Shown in pieces: positions 1 to 9,666 of a DNA stretch of 36,004 bases (its first letter is position 1; every line of letters begins with the position of its first letter). The notes below the pieces were generated by a model. It was not told the DNA's origin, did not search any database, and worked only from the letters and a program-made list of their open reading frames with translations. The DNA comes from Acanthamoeba sp. SK_2022b (lineage: Eukaryota > Discosea > Longamoebia > Acanthamoebidae): the NCBI GenBank assembly GCA_027943245.1, contig JANDJZ010000200.1:1-36004 (forward strand), given 5' to 3'. The translations under genes and the position numbers were made by a program.

Positions 1-466
1 TCAGTGACACTCAATCCAACCACCTGGGGAAGGCCAAGAGAAGATGGGCTTGGGAGTAGAGTGGGGGGGGGGAAAGAGCGAAAGCGATAGGAAGGAAAGG
101 AAGGCAAAGGAAAGGAGGCCGGGGAAATCCAAAAGATGGCAAACACCGTACCGATGAAGGCAGCAGTATTGAGATGACGGCCTAAAGGCGAACCCAAAAA
201 AGAACGAAAAAAGATGAGAAGGGGAGTCGAATAAACGGAGAGAAGAAAGAAGGACGGATGGCTTTCCTCCTCTTGTTCTTCCTGTTTCTCCTTCTCCTTT
301 GAAACGATTCCGCTATGCCCTTCCCTCCTCTTGAGCCGCAAAAACAAACGTAAACCAGAGGTGGGGCACCTCGCGGAAACGTTAAAAGAAACGCAGCGCC
401 CGTCAAAGCTCATCCCAACTTTTTTTGGTTTTTGGATTTTGTAAATTGAAAAAAAAAAGCTGGCTC
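1..466. other. intergenic, no gene supported
   Basis: No recognisable protein-coding similarity on either strand. The sequence is purine-rich on the plus strand, with a G-run near 62-72 and A/G-rich low complexity, then an A/T-rich patch at 420-460. It lies directly 3' of the Kae1 gene and probably holds its 3' UTR. The short open frames here have low-complexity basic translations and look like chance. Confidence 0.5.
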
Positions 467-2275
467 TCAGTCATCTCGCCACAGCACTTCGGGGGCGTCC
501 GTGCGGTATCTGCGCGTACAAGGAGAAGATAATGAGGAGGGATCTTGAGGAACAACAAGGGGAGAAGGGTTGAGCCAACCTTTGTGTACACCAGGTGTCT
601 TCCATGGGAGTGGTGATGCCTGCCTTGAACATCAGCACGCCGGCCCAGGCGATCATTGCCCCGTTGTCGATGCAGTACCTGAATGATACGCAACCAATAA
701 GGAGCCCAATACTCAGCACCCACGCACTGAGCAAATGCTTCGGGGGAAGGGGAGACCTGTCGTCCATCGCGCACACTCGGCCGCCTCGCTGTTCCACCAT
801 CTGCTTCATCATCTCTTGGAGACGCTCGTTGCCTGTTACCGACCCCCCCCCCTCATGAGCCCCAATATCGTCTGCAGCCTCGGCAGTTGCGTTGCGTTAC
901 CCCCCCCCCCGGGGGGGTGCAAGGGAGAGGAAGACGTACATCCGACTCCGCCCACGATGAGCACCTCGGACTGGCCACAGTGAGCCATCGCACGCTCCGT
1001 GATCTCCACCAGCATGGCGAACACATTCTCTGTTGAGGCACGCAATAACCACCACGTGAGGGCCTGGTTACTGCGACGAGACCTGCCTATGCGTGAACAC
1101 GTATATACCTTGGAGCGAAAAGCAGAGATCCTCGGGGGTGCATTGCCCGTTGGCCAGTTGCTGGCGGGCGATGTCCTCGAGCGACGAAAGAATGCCGGAG
1201 AAGGACACGTCCATCCCCTTCACCGTGTAGGGTAGCTCCAGAAACTTCTTGCCCCTGGGACGAGCCACGCGCAGATAAGAAGAGCCGTCGTCCCGGACCC
1301 AACCGAAAGGCGCGATAGGGTTCAACAAAATGGGATGCGATCCAACCAACTTACTTCTTGGCCATTTGCTCGATGTTGTAGCCGGGAGCGGGGTCGTTGG
1401 GCAGCGAAATGACTCGAGCAAAGCGGTCAAGGAGGTTGCCCACGGCGATGTCGATGGTCTCCCCAAAGATGCGATACCTGCACGCGCAGAGAGGCGCGCG
1501 TCAGCCAATGATTAGAGAAAGGCGCTAGTCGTAGAATGAAGGGAGGCAAGATGTCGACCTCTTGAGCGAGTAGGCTATCACCTGAGTGTTGCCGCCAGAG
1601 ACGTAGAGCACCACTGGGTTCTGCGACTTGGTCACCAGGCGCCCCATCTCGATGTCTGTCGTGCGCCCCAATCATCGCATAACCAATCACTAAAAAGTAT
1701 CCCAAGGGCGAGTGCCCGACACTCTGGCCCGCGGAGAGCGTTGGACAAGCGTGGCGAGCAGAGACGGCGCTGTCGTACGAGCCACGCAGTGGTTGACGGC
1801 GACGATCGGTTTTTTCCACAGCTGAGCCAGAGTACGCACCACCACCGCCACGCTGCGCAGTGGTCCGCCCATGCCCGGCCCTGCGGCGCTCACGCGTTGT
1901 CAGCACGCGCCAAATACCACGTCGTCCGGAACAGGGCGAACACATGCTCCCCATCGTGACGTCGGGTGCACATACCTTTGGTGTAGGCCAGCGCGTCGAT
2001 CTCCTGGGGCGTAAGCTTGGCCTGTGCCAACGCATCCCTCACCTGCAAATCTGGTGGATAAGATAATGGGGAGAAGCAAGCGGCCGGGGGGGGGGGATCT
2101 GTACGAGGCCGAGAATATGCTGCTGATGGTGCTTGGCCGTGTCCTTGGGGAGGAAGCCCGTGCCTGCGGGCGTCACGTAGGTATGCCGCACGTTGGCGAG
2201 AATGTTCCCCTCCTCGTCAACGATGCCCACTCCGATCTTGTTCGCGCTTCCCTCAAAGCCCATAATCCTCGCCAT
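467..2275 (-). CDS. OSGEP: tRNA N6-adenosine threonylcarbamoyltransferase Kae1/OSGEP (multi-exon)
   Basis: Catalytic subunit of the KEOPS/EKC complex, which transfers the threonylcarbamoyl group to A37 of ANN-decoding tRNAs. The start at 2275 gives [18 protein letters not shown], the conserved ASKHA N-terminus. Further exons encode the GPGMGGPL block with NHCVAHIEMG (metal-binding His pair split by an intron, about 1640-1890), [10 protein letters not shown] (about 1590-1620), [12 protein letters not shown] and [12 protein letters not shown] (about 1360-1470), [18 protein letters not shown] with [11 protein letters not shown] (about 1110-1240), [16 protein letters not shown] with LIVGGVGC (about 950-1030), [12 protein letters not shown] (about 600-700), and a last exon [13 protein letters not shown] followed by TGA at 467-469. 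These run in the same order as human OSGEP, and the gene is complete. Introns are short and several hold C/G homopolymers. Only 104 bp separate its start from the divergent phosphatase gene. Exon edges are approximate; the identification is firm. Confidence 0.95.
1925..1958 (+). repeat. 34-nt direct repeat, copy 1 (in a Kae1 intron)
   Basis: Near-identical to 2448-2481, with two C/T differences in 34 nt. This copy lies in the roughly 95-nt Kae1 intron between the exon ending in the AYTK block and the exon starting with GPGMGG, antisense to Kae1. Confidence 0.85.
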
Positions 2276-2379
2276 CTTGGGTGGGGCACCAAAAACAGGA
2301 AATGAAAAAGGAAAATGACCAGAGAAAAACCGATGCCGCTGAGCAGAGAGAAAACAAAGCTTCTCTTTGCTTTGCGACA
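2276..2379. promoter_or_regulatory. 104-bp divergent promoter, Kae1 / PhoD-like phosphatase
   Basis: The two start codons face away from each other across this A-rich stretch, so it must contain both 5' UTRs and both core promoters, unless transcription starts inside the opposite gene. A small inverted repeat (AAAGC...GCTTT) lies near 2356-2374. No convincing TATA box was seen. Confidence 0.55.
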
Positions 2380-3790
2380 ATGGCCCGAGTGTGGAGTGTG
2401 CTGGCGTTGGTGCTGTTGGCGCTGGTCGGGCAGGGCCAGACGGAGTTTCTGGAACAGGGCGAACACATGCTCCTCATCGTGGGAGATGTGACCCACTCCA
2501 ACGCTCGTGTTCTCTACGAGGTCCGCTGGCTGCCTTTTATTTTATTTGTTGTTTTGTTTTTATTTATCAAATATATATATATATATTTGTGTTTAAATAA
2601 ATTGTGTCTGGTCAGGTACTGGGTGGTACGGAGAGGACGCGTCCGCTCACCGCTCAGCTCTTTGAGGAGCCCGCCCATACGGCCGTACACAACTTTAGGT
2701 ACTTCCCTTGCAGCTGCCGTGTCGCTGCCAGTGCTCGCTTGCCCTCCCAATTTCTTGTGGGTCCGGGTCTTCATCTACAAGAGGGAACTTCCTCCCTGAA
2801 CTCGCTTTCGGTCCGTGGGGTGCAGTGTGGTGGCCAAGCGCGTGCCCCAGATACTCAAGATTGGCGAGCTCAAGGAAAACACCCGGTACTCAGACCCGCG
2901 GATTCCGCGTCTTGCAGCATGCCGAGGGACTGCGCTCGACAAGCGACTGCCATTCAGTCGATGAAACGCGCGCGTTTGTCCTCACGGAGAATGCTCCCCT
3001 TCCCTGCCCCATTGGCTCCTCCAGGTATTCGGTGCATTTCGATGCAGACGACTGGGTGAGCTTCAGGACCTTTCCTTCGCGCCAATCGGATGTGGTACGC
3101 GCATCAACGACTCTCCCCTCCATCCCCCCAATATTACTTTGGCTTCCGATCCGTAGCGTGAGCGCTCACATGGCGGGCAACAAACTCTTTAGAAGCGGGA
3201 TCTCAAGATGGTTGCCCTCTCCTGTGATCGCTACTTCGAAGACAAGGACGACGAGATGTGGGCACTCCTCAACCAGAGGGAAGGCACGGCTCGAACTCCC
3301 CGCCCGCGCGCTCGCACACTCGCGCCTCCACATGCACCCGAGCAAATTGTGTGAAGCATTGACATGCTTGGGCGGCGCAGGAGAGCTGGATCTCATCGTC
3401 CATATGGGAGACCAGATCTACGCCGATGATGTCCTGCGCCGGTGGAAGTCCAGGCTCGACAACAGGACCCCCGCTGACGAGGACCAGGAGCAGCAGGACT
3501 TTGAACAGCTCGTTGAGGACTACCGCGAGGTGTACCGCATCACCTTTGGTCAGCGTACGTTGGTGCACCCTGGCTCCAAACGGTATAGGCGCCTCAGCCT
3601 CACACACTCACGCACGCACGCACTCGACTCGTTGTTTTGTTGTCCTCGACTCGCTGCAGCCGAAGCGCAAAGGGCGATGCGTCATACGGCCAACTGGATG
3701 CTCCTCGACGATCACGGTACACCCCATGTGTGCCCCGTTTCCTTTTGGGCGCGTGTGCCCGTGGGACCCCTTGGTCCTCACACTTTGTGC

Positions 3791-3847
<57 letters not shown>

Positions 3848-4874
3848 ACGTCTTCAACAATTGCGATTTTGATTACCTCAAGCGCGATCCGTCAGTGACG
3901 CTTGCATTCAAGGCACGCACAACGCGCGCTCAATGGCGTGTGGTAAGAGAAGGTCGTCCTAACCTACACTACTTGCGTTTGTTCTTGCATTTGCGCTTCA
4001 CAGGCGGGCATGCAGGCCTACCACGAGTACCAAGGCCAGCTCATGGAGGACATGCCGGTACGCCTTCGCGATGCACACATCCTCTCACCTGCCTCACGAC
4101 CCGGCGGCCCCGGTTGGTATTCACTATGGCTGCGCGCAGGAGGACCCGGCGTCGGTTCGCCGGGTGGATTTCGTGAGGGAGGTCATGAACGTGGCGTTCG
4201 TCCACCTCGACCTTCGTCACTACCGCAGCTATCTCTCCGACTCTGTCCATCCCATGACCGGCGACGTACACCGCTCCCACTCAGTCGCTTTCCACCGTGC
4301 TACCCGTCGGCTGCACTGACCACGCCGCAATGTTTGTTCGTCGTACAGGCCCAGTTCGTGGATTTTGAGAAGAGGATCGTAGAGTACGGCACGCGTGACG
4401 ACATCTCGCATATTTTTGTGGTTAGCTCTGTGCCGCTCATGTTCCTCACTCCATTGATGGCGTCCATCGCCTATCTCGCCGAGAAGGTACGCGCCATTCC
4501 CCCCGCCGCTGGCACGCGCACATACTCTGCTTGAGGGAGGCTCGGCTGAACACTGAACGTTTTGTTGCCGCTGTGCCCCCCCCCCCTTCCTCCATATTAG
4601 GAGATCTACCCCACCTACTCACTTTTCCTCAATGACACCCTGAAGCTCTTCGATATGATGTTGCCCTACCACAACAAAATCAAGCTCGTGAGCGGCGACA
4701 TTCATCAGGTAAGCCCCGCTTGTGCTTTACTCCTACCCCTCCCCACCGCCTCGAAGCTTGCGTGCGCTCATGTAGCGCTGCGGTGCTGTGGTGTCACATA
4801 GTTTGTGCTGGGCGAGCTTTGCCATTCGAGCGGGGCGTGCATCCCTCAGATGGTGGCCTCAGGCATCACCAAAG

Positions 4875-4932
<58 letters not shown>

Positions 4933-5470
4933 GAGGTCAGCCTGTGTTGTTGGCCGAGTGCGCGGGAGGACACGAGAGGGCGCTAACCTCCATCTACGTG
5001 CCCTCGCGTCGTCTGCCGGGCGACGCGTGCAGGTTCGGCGGTGATCGACTCGCTCAAGCTTTGGTTCTTCTACCTGGCCTTCCGACACATCGCTCCCAGA
5101 GGCGTGGGCGACTGGGTCATCAGGACTGACCAGCAGGTCCTCCTCCGTAACTACGGTGCCGCTCCTCCCCTTCTATGCTTCTACTGGCGGTGTTTGTGTA
5201 CGTGGTGCCACCCTGGTGACGTGGTGGAGATCGTACCTGCTCTCAGGTGTGGTGCAGGTTGATGGTGCCAACTATGAGTGGGAGGGAGTCTTCCCGGCGG
5301 ACATTCCTGTGCGTCACCAGGTCCTCACCTTCGTCTTCGACAAGGCGCACATCTTCATCCAGGTCATCGGCGCGCTCTTCCTGGCGCAGCTGTTCGCCTA
5401 CGTCCTCGCCCGTGCCTTCAAGAAGGCCCTGCCGCCAGCGGCATCCCCTAAGCCGCGTAGGGTCAAGTAA
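2380..5470 (+). CDS. PhoD-like metallophosphatase, secreted/membrane-anchored (multi-exon)
   Basis: The start at 2380 gives a hydrophobic signal peptide ([19 protein letters not shown]) followed by [17 protein letters not shown], the N-terminal beta-strand block of PhoD-like phosphatases. Later exons encode [18 protein letters not shown] (about 3210-3260), the metal-binding MGDQIYADD (about 3403-3430), WMLLDDHD (about 3700-3717), a block with [13 protein letters not shown] (about 4415-4450), [11 protein letters not shown] (about 4676-4708, metal-ligand GDIHQ motif), then [11 protein letters not shown] and QMVASGITK. The last exon carries a hydrophobic helix ([20 protein letters not shown]) and a short basic tail before TAA at 5468, so the enzyme should be a type I protein with its catalytic domain in the lumen or outside. 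Substrate unknown; the family hydrolyses phosphodiesters or monoesters. At least nine exons; two introns are mostly CA/TG microsatellite. Confidence 0.88.
2448..2481 (+). repeat. 34-nt direct repeat, copy 2 (PhoD-like exon 1)
   Basis: Codes for the [11 protein letters not shown] segment just after the signal peptide of the phosphatase. It matches 1925-1958 in the Kae1 intron at 32 of 34 positions, same orientation, about 520 bp away. Confidence 0.85.
2570..2587. repeat. (AT)n microsatellite in phosphatase intron 1
   Basis: Alternating AT tract in an AT-rich intron, in contrast with the GC-rich exons. Confidence 0.85.
3791..3845. repeat. (GT)n microsatellite running into a 3' splice site
   Basis: About 26 GT units forming most of an intron and ending directly in the CAG acceptor before the exon starting at 3847 ([10 protein letters not shown]). 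No separate polypyrimidine tract is present. Confidence 0.9.
4876..4932. repeat. compound (AC)n(AG)n microsatellite in phosphatase intron
   Basis: The intron begins GTACACAC after the exon encoding MVASGITK, so the repeat starts at the donor site and then switches from AC to AG units. Confidence 0.9.
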
Positions 5471-5706
5471 GGGGCCAGGCCATAGCTGTGTCGTTATTTA
5501 TGTGTGTTTCGTGGCAGTTGCCCAACACCGTTCGCAGAGTAAAGTGCATGTTTCACCCACCTCTCGCCTGGTGGAGGATAGCTTTTTGGATTAAATGGGA
5601 TTAATTAACAAGACTCAAGGCCATTAGCCTTCAATCAACACCGGCTTGACGCAGGATCAGCGCCGGGTTGTGGAGCTTGCGGTTTATTTTGTTGTTGGTT
5701 GGTTAT

Positions 5707-6461
5707 TTACTCCCTAGGGGCACCACCGCCACGACCGAACGAAGGACGGGGAGCACGGTCTCCGAAACCAGCACCGGGGGCACCATCCCTCCTGTAGCTG
5801 TCCCTACCACCACGGCCGCCAAAGCCGCGGCCCTCACCCTCACGACCGGCCTGCAAAAGTTTTTTAAAATAGATATAAAGGGGTAAGATGGGGTGCACTC
5901 GCCAATGGAGATCAACAACAAATTCGGGAGTATATGAAAGAGGAAACGTACGAAGCGGGGAGCGAAGTCGCCACCAGCACCGGCAAGCTTCTTCTCCTGG
6001 TCACCAGGGAAGGGGCGGCGGTAACCACCCTCACGGTCGCCACGGGGACCACCAGCGGGCCTCTCACCAGCGCCGAAGCGGGGAGGATAAGCGCGGGGGG
6101 CAGCGGCGGGCTTCTTGAGCGTGGCGGGGACGATCTTGGACTCGAGGTTGAGGTACTCACGGAGGTACTCGATGCCCTCGTTGGTGAGGTACCAGTAGTA
6201 CCACTGCCAGTTGAACTTCTCCTTGACGAGACCCTTGGACTTGAGCGAGGTCAAGAGCTTGAGGACCCACAGGTTGGGCACATTGGTGTCCTTGTGCTTC
6301 TTCATGGTGAACTCCTTCTTGGCGACGATAACGCCATCTGTTGATTGGGCACACAGAGAACATTCAATGGATGGATGTTGCGTCATCGATATAACAAGGG
6401 GGCACGTACACTTGAAGACGTAGGAGTAGACAGCAACGCGGCTCTTCTTGGGGATCAGCAT
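5707..6461 (-). CDS. RPS10: 40S ribosomal protein S10 (eS10)
   Basis: Small-subunit ribosomal protein at the mRNA-entry/beak region. Exon 1 (6410-6461) encodes [18 protein letters not shown] strong GTACGT donor leads to the second exon (about 5952-6346) with [29 protein letters not shown], the winged-helix [18 protein letters not shown] block and [10 protein letters not shown]. The last exon (5707 to about 5854) encodes a Gly/Arg-rich tail ([12 protein letters not shown]) ending GGGAPRE before TAA at 5707. Order and length match S10 of animals and plants. The RG-rich tail is typical of S10 and a known type of arginine-methylation target. Two introns. The next gene upstream on the same strand is a candidate mitoribosomal protein. 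Confidence 0.95.
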
Positions 6462-6751
6462 GATGGATTAATTACCGTCAAGGAGGGAGGCTCCACAGGG
6501 ACGATAGGCGAGGAAGAGGAAGAAAGAAGGGAAAGAAAAAATCCAGCCAAAATCAACCTTTTGCAGTGCGTAGATGAGGTCGGCTGCCATTGGCCGATTG
6601 AATTCCGCTGCGCAGAAATGGTTTTTCAATTTGTTTTTTTTTTCTCTCCCATCCGAGAATAATGAAAATAATAATCAATTCGTGCATTAGGTGGCCAAAA
6701 TGCGAATCTGGGGGCTGTTTGAGAGCAATCCTGACCGGCAAAGGGTCTGCT

Positions 6752-7123
6752 TTAATCACTTTCCTTGTGTTCCGACGTAAGGAAGAGGTCCGGCGAGTAT
6801 TTGGGGCGGAGTTGGTGGCGCAGGGCTCGATTCGTGGGCAGGTGAAAGCCCTCGCCAATAACCGGTCGTTGCACATGGGCCGATCGGTCATACCAGGGAA
6901 GCTCATCGGCCGTGTAATCCTCGTAGAGCTTGCGCTTGGGCATACCCTTGTGCTCATCGTTGTTGTTGTGTTTACGAAGGAAATACTCCACACTCTGCAC
7001 TTGGCGCATCTTTTCTTTGAAGTTGGCCTTTCTTGTCGCATTCCACGAGGGCTTCTTCCAGAAGAGGCCACGACCTCCCGTCTTACCTTGCGGGCAGCGA
7101 GCAATCGTCGTCGCACGCAACAT
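6752..7123 (-). CDS. putative mitochondrial ribosomal protein mL60 (MRPL31-like)
   Basis: A single-exon frame of 123 residues starting MLRATTIARCPQG at 7123, ending TSEHKESD and TAA. The segment GGRGLFWKKPSWNATRKANF followed by a basic helix resembles the GGLLWKIPWR...QK.R.R.RLR signature of fungal mitoribosomal L31/mL60. The later MPKRKLYEDYTADELPWYDR resembles the family's ...KDKY..F... segment. The basic composition and Arg-containing N-terminus fit mitochondrial import. A GTAAGA inside the coding region at about 7084 looks like a donor, but splicing there would break the family motif. An in-frame upstream ATG at 7210 could lengthen the protein but adds a hydrophobic segment unlike the family. 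The match is by eye and weak outside the first block. Confidence 0.5.
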   Translation of the reverse strand: MLRATTIARCPQGKTGGRGLFWKKPSWNATRKANFKEKMRQVQSVEYFLRKHNNNDEHKGMPKRKLYEDYTADELPWYDRSAHVQRPVIGEGFHLPTNRALRHQLRPKYSPDLFLTSEHKESD

Positions 7124-7522
7124 TTGCGTTCCCTCTCTTGCCGGCAGCACGAATCTGGTTTTTTGAAGAGAAAAGAGAAGAAGGGCATTGCAATAACCAT
7201 TTCTCATCATCGGGCGAGAAAAGATACGAGAAATAGAGTGCGACGGTGACCGTTACACGTATGCGCGAACAACACGCGTTGTGGGCGTGTACAAGGCCAA
7301 AGGTATTGGGAATGTCGCTTTATCTTACACTCTACAATGCGAATAAATAGTGCGCTGCCTTGCATACAAGGCGTTACAGTGTCTAAAGAGTTCCGGTACT
7401 GGTCTTCGCTGGTGTCACATCGATATTCTGCCTTGCTGGTTCGGCCGGTGATCGATGGTTGTTGGTTGTGAGGGGGTTGGTTGGTTGGTTGGTTGGTTGT
7501 TGGCTCTTGAGGAAGAAGCGGC
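7124..7522. other. intergenic with (TTGG)n tract
   Basis: Holds the upstream region of the mL60-like gene and the 3' UTR of H2A.X. A (TTGG)n repeat lies at about 7474-7499, just past the H2A.X stop. No metazoan-type histone 3' stem-loop is visible after the H2A.X stop, which suggests a polyadenylated mRNA. No gene seen. Confidence 0.6.
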
Positions 7523-8002
7523 TTAGTACTCCTGAGAAAGGCTCTCGCCGGCCTTACCGCCCTTGCCCTTGGACTTGGGGATGAGGACAGAGTGGATGTT
7601 GGGGATGACGCCGCCGGAGGAGATGGTGACGTCCTGGAGAAGCTTGTTCAACTCCTCGTCGTTCCTGACGGCGAGCTGGATGTGACGGGGCACGATCCTC
7701 ACCCTCTTGTTGTCGCGCGAGGCATTACCGGCCAACTCGAGGATCTCGGCCACGAGGTATTCAAGCACGGCAGCGAGGTAGACGGGGGCACCGGCGCCAA
7801 CACGGCTGGCATACCTGCCCTCCTTGAGCTGCCTGTGGATACGACCGACGGGGAACTGAAGGCCGGCCTTGAACGACCTCGAGTGGCCCTCACCAGTGGC
7901 GTCCTTGCCGGCCGGGGCGGCCTTGGCCTTGGGGGCTGAGCGGGGAGCCTTCTTGGCACCCTCGGGCTTCTTGGTGGTCTTACCTCCCTCCTTGGCGGAC
8001 AT
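7523..8002 (-). CDS. H2AX: histone H2A.X (single exon, C-terminal SQEY)
   Basis: 159 residues, no intron. The histone fold is canonical: [57 protein letters not shown] and [14 protein letters not shown]. The tail ends GESLSQEY and TAA. SQ-[E/D]-aromatic at the extreme C-terminus is the H2A.X motif phosphorylated by ATM/ATR/DNA-PK-type kinases at DNA breaks. The N-terminal tail before AGLQFP is about 45 residues, roughly 25 longer than in animals, and rich in Lys, Ala and Pro, which adds many possible acetylation sites. It lacks the features of H2A.Z. Divergent from the SH3 gene across about 320 bp. Confidence 0.96.
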   Translation of the reverse strand: MSAKEGGKTTKKPEGAKKAPRSAPKAKAAPAGKDATGEGHSRSFKAGLQFPVGRIHRQLKEGRYASRVGAGAPVYLAAVLEYLVAEILELAGNASRDNKRVRIVPRHIQLAVRNDEELNKLLQDVTISSGGVIPNIHSVLIPKSKGKGGKAGESLSQEY

Positions 8003-8323
8003 CTTTGTTTTGAGTTAAGAGAGAGAAGGTTGTGCGGTGCTGCTGGATCAAAGCTGGGTGAGATGTTTTTGCTGGCTGCCGCATAACCCTTTTTAACACC
8101 AACCGCCCAATTCCTTGTCCAACCACATTTCAGAAACTGGCAACGGTCGGTGGCTCCTTCTCGTTGGGCGTAGTTGTGTTTTCTGCGTACACGGTATTGG
8201 TGGTTCTGCAATATACCAAGCATGCTCATCATAGCGCGGTGTCAAAATGTCAAGTATGCAAATTATGCGGTTGTAATTGGCCGTGGCTCTTGAAGACCAG
8301 GACCAACACAAGATCACTGCGTA
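8003..8323. promoter_or_regulatory. divergent promoter region, H2A.X / SH3 protein
   Basis: Start codons at 8002 (-) and 8324 (+) point outward. On the minus strand a TTAAAAAGG-like AT patch at about 8088-8096 lies some 85 bp upstream of the H2A.X ATG and could be a TATA-type element. No TTTSSCGC (E2F-like) site was found here. Confidence 0.35.
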
Positions 8324-9410
8324 ATGGCGGATCAGGATCATCCACCGGCTGAAGACGCCGTGTACGGCGAAGGAGAAGACGTTCACCACGGTGGCGAGGA
8401 GGTATATGGTGATGATGGAGCCAGTGAACACCTCCACGAAGAAGACGCCCAGCATTACTATGTATGCTCCCCCCCCCCACCAACTCGAATCTATTCCACC
8501 CCTTGAAGGAAATTCGTTACACCGTGGGTAGATGTCACCCACATACGCGAGGCGTTCCTGTTGACATAGCTCGCGCTGTGAACAACAACAATAGGACAGG
8601 TCGGCTGAGAAGGTGCGAGCGATTTTCGACTACGTGGCCGAGAACGATGATCACTTGTCCTTCAAGGTGGGTGATTTGATCAATGTGCTCGAGGAGCGCG
8701 ATGGCGGGTGGTGGAAGGGCGCATTGGGCGACAAGGAAGGACTGTTCCCGGCCAACTACGTGGAGTACTTGCCCGAGGAGGGGTATGAGGAAGAAGAAGA
8801 TGAGGCCATCGAGGAGGAAGAGGTGGGCTTGGACGACGGCGCCGCCGGAGGCGATGCGGGTGCGGCGCAGGGTGGCGAAGAAGAGGGCACGGGCGGGGTC
8901 GAGGCTGCGGCAGTGCTGTCGCCGGCCGACGAGCGCGAGGAGCGGAGGAGGAGGCGGCAGCTGGACTTGGACGAGCTCGAGACGCAAATCGAGGAGAACA
9001 AGGCACAGAAGCTGGCCCTGGAGGTGGAGCTCGAACAGCTGAAGCGAGTGAAGGAGCACGCCCAGCAGGAGCTCACCGACATGGGCCTGGTACGCACCGA
9101 TATCGAGCTGCTGGTCTACGACCTCATCAAGATCATGGGCGAGCTCGACGAGGAGTCTGCCACGATGAACGACCTCCAGACCGCGCGCCAGACGCTGCAG
9201 GCCGAGCTCAACAACTTCTCGGCCCTCACGTCGTCGGAGATCAAGAAGGGCAGCCCGCTGGAGCCCTTCAAGACCGAGATCCTCTCCAAGCTCGCGCAAC
9301 TCACCCTCAAGCTCACCGACGACGACAAGTTCATCGGCATCTACGAGAAGAAGAAAAACACCTTCTTCTTCATCCTCAAAGCCGTCAAGGACGCCCTCCA
9401 AAACAAGTGA
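8324..9410 (+). CDS. SH3-domain / coiled-coil protein (two exons)
   Basis: Exon 1 (8324-8461) encodes 46 residues, starting MADQDHPPAEDAVYGEGED, acidic and His-rich. A GT donor at 8462 and an AG acceptor before 8610 join it in phase 0 to KVRAIFDYVAENDDHLSF. The SH3 domain (about residues 47-100) has the expected ALYDY-like AIFDYVAEN, the GGWWKG tryptophan pair and the LFPANYVEYL end, so a Pro-rich ligand groove should be functional. It is followed by an acidic Glu/Ala/Gly linker, then a long charged coiled coil (from about RRRRRQLDLDELETQIEENK) and a C-terminal helical part ending KAVKDALQNK and TGA at 9408. Probably a cytoskeletal or endocytic adaptor; no orthologue recognised. The short first exon rests on splice signals and phase only. 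Confidence 0.8.
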
Positions 9411-9666
9411 TCCCCGCTGATGGCTGTACATATAAAGCAGACCTCCTCTTCCCCTTTTCCTGGCTGGCCTCTCCCTGCTGGCGTTGAGGGGGGTACGCAT
9501 CAGGTTGTCGTGCCCCTTCAGAGGGTGAGCGGGGGCTCGCGAATAAATAACTCTTTATGGCGTCGAGTGTAGGAGTAGTAGTAGTTGGGCGTGTGAGGGA
9601 GTTGCAAGGAGGGTGTGTTTGGTTGGCGTGGGGCGCTCCGGCCGGACGACAGGAGGATCGAGGACC

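Noticed and set aside
7040..7084. GTAAGA donor inside the mL60-like frame, suggesting an intron
   Set aside because: Reading through keeps the GGRGLFWKKP block in frame; splicing there would remove the only family-like motif.
8093..8542. Minus-strand open frame of 149 codons upstream of H2A.X
   Set aside because: It lies over the divergent promoter and exon 1 of the SH3 gene, is His/Arg-biased in low-complexity fashion and has no family similarity.
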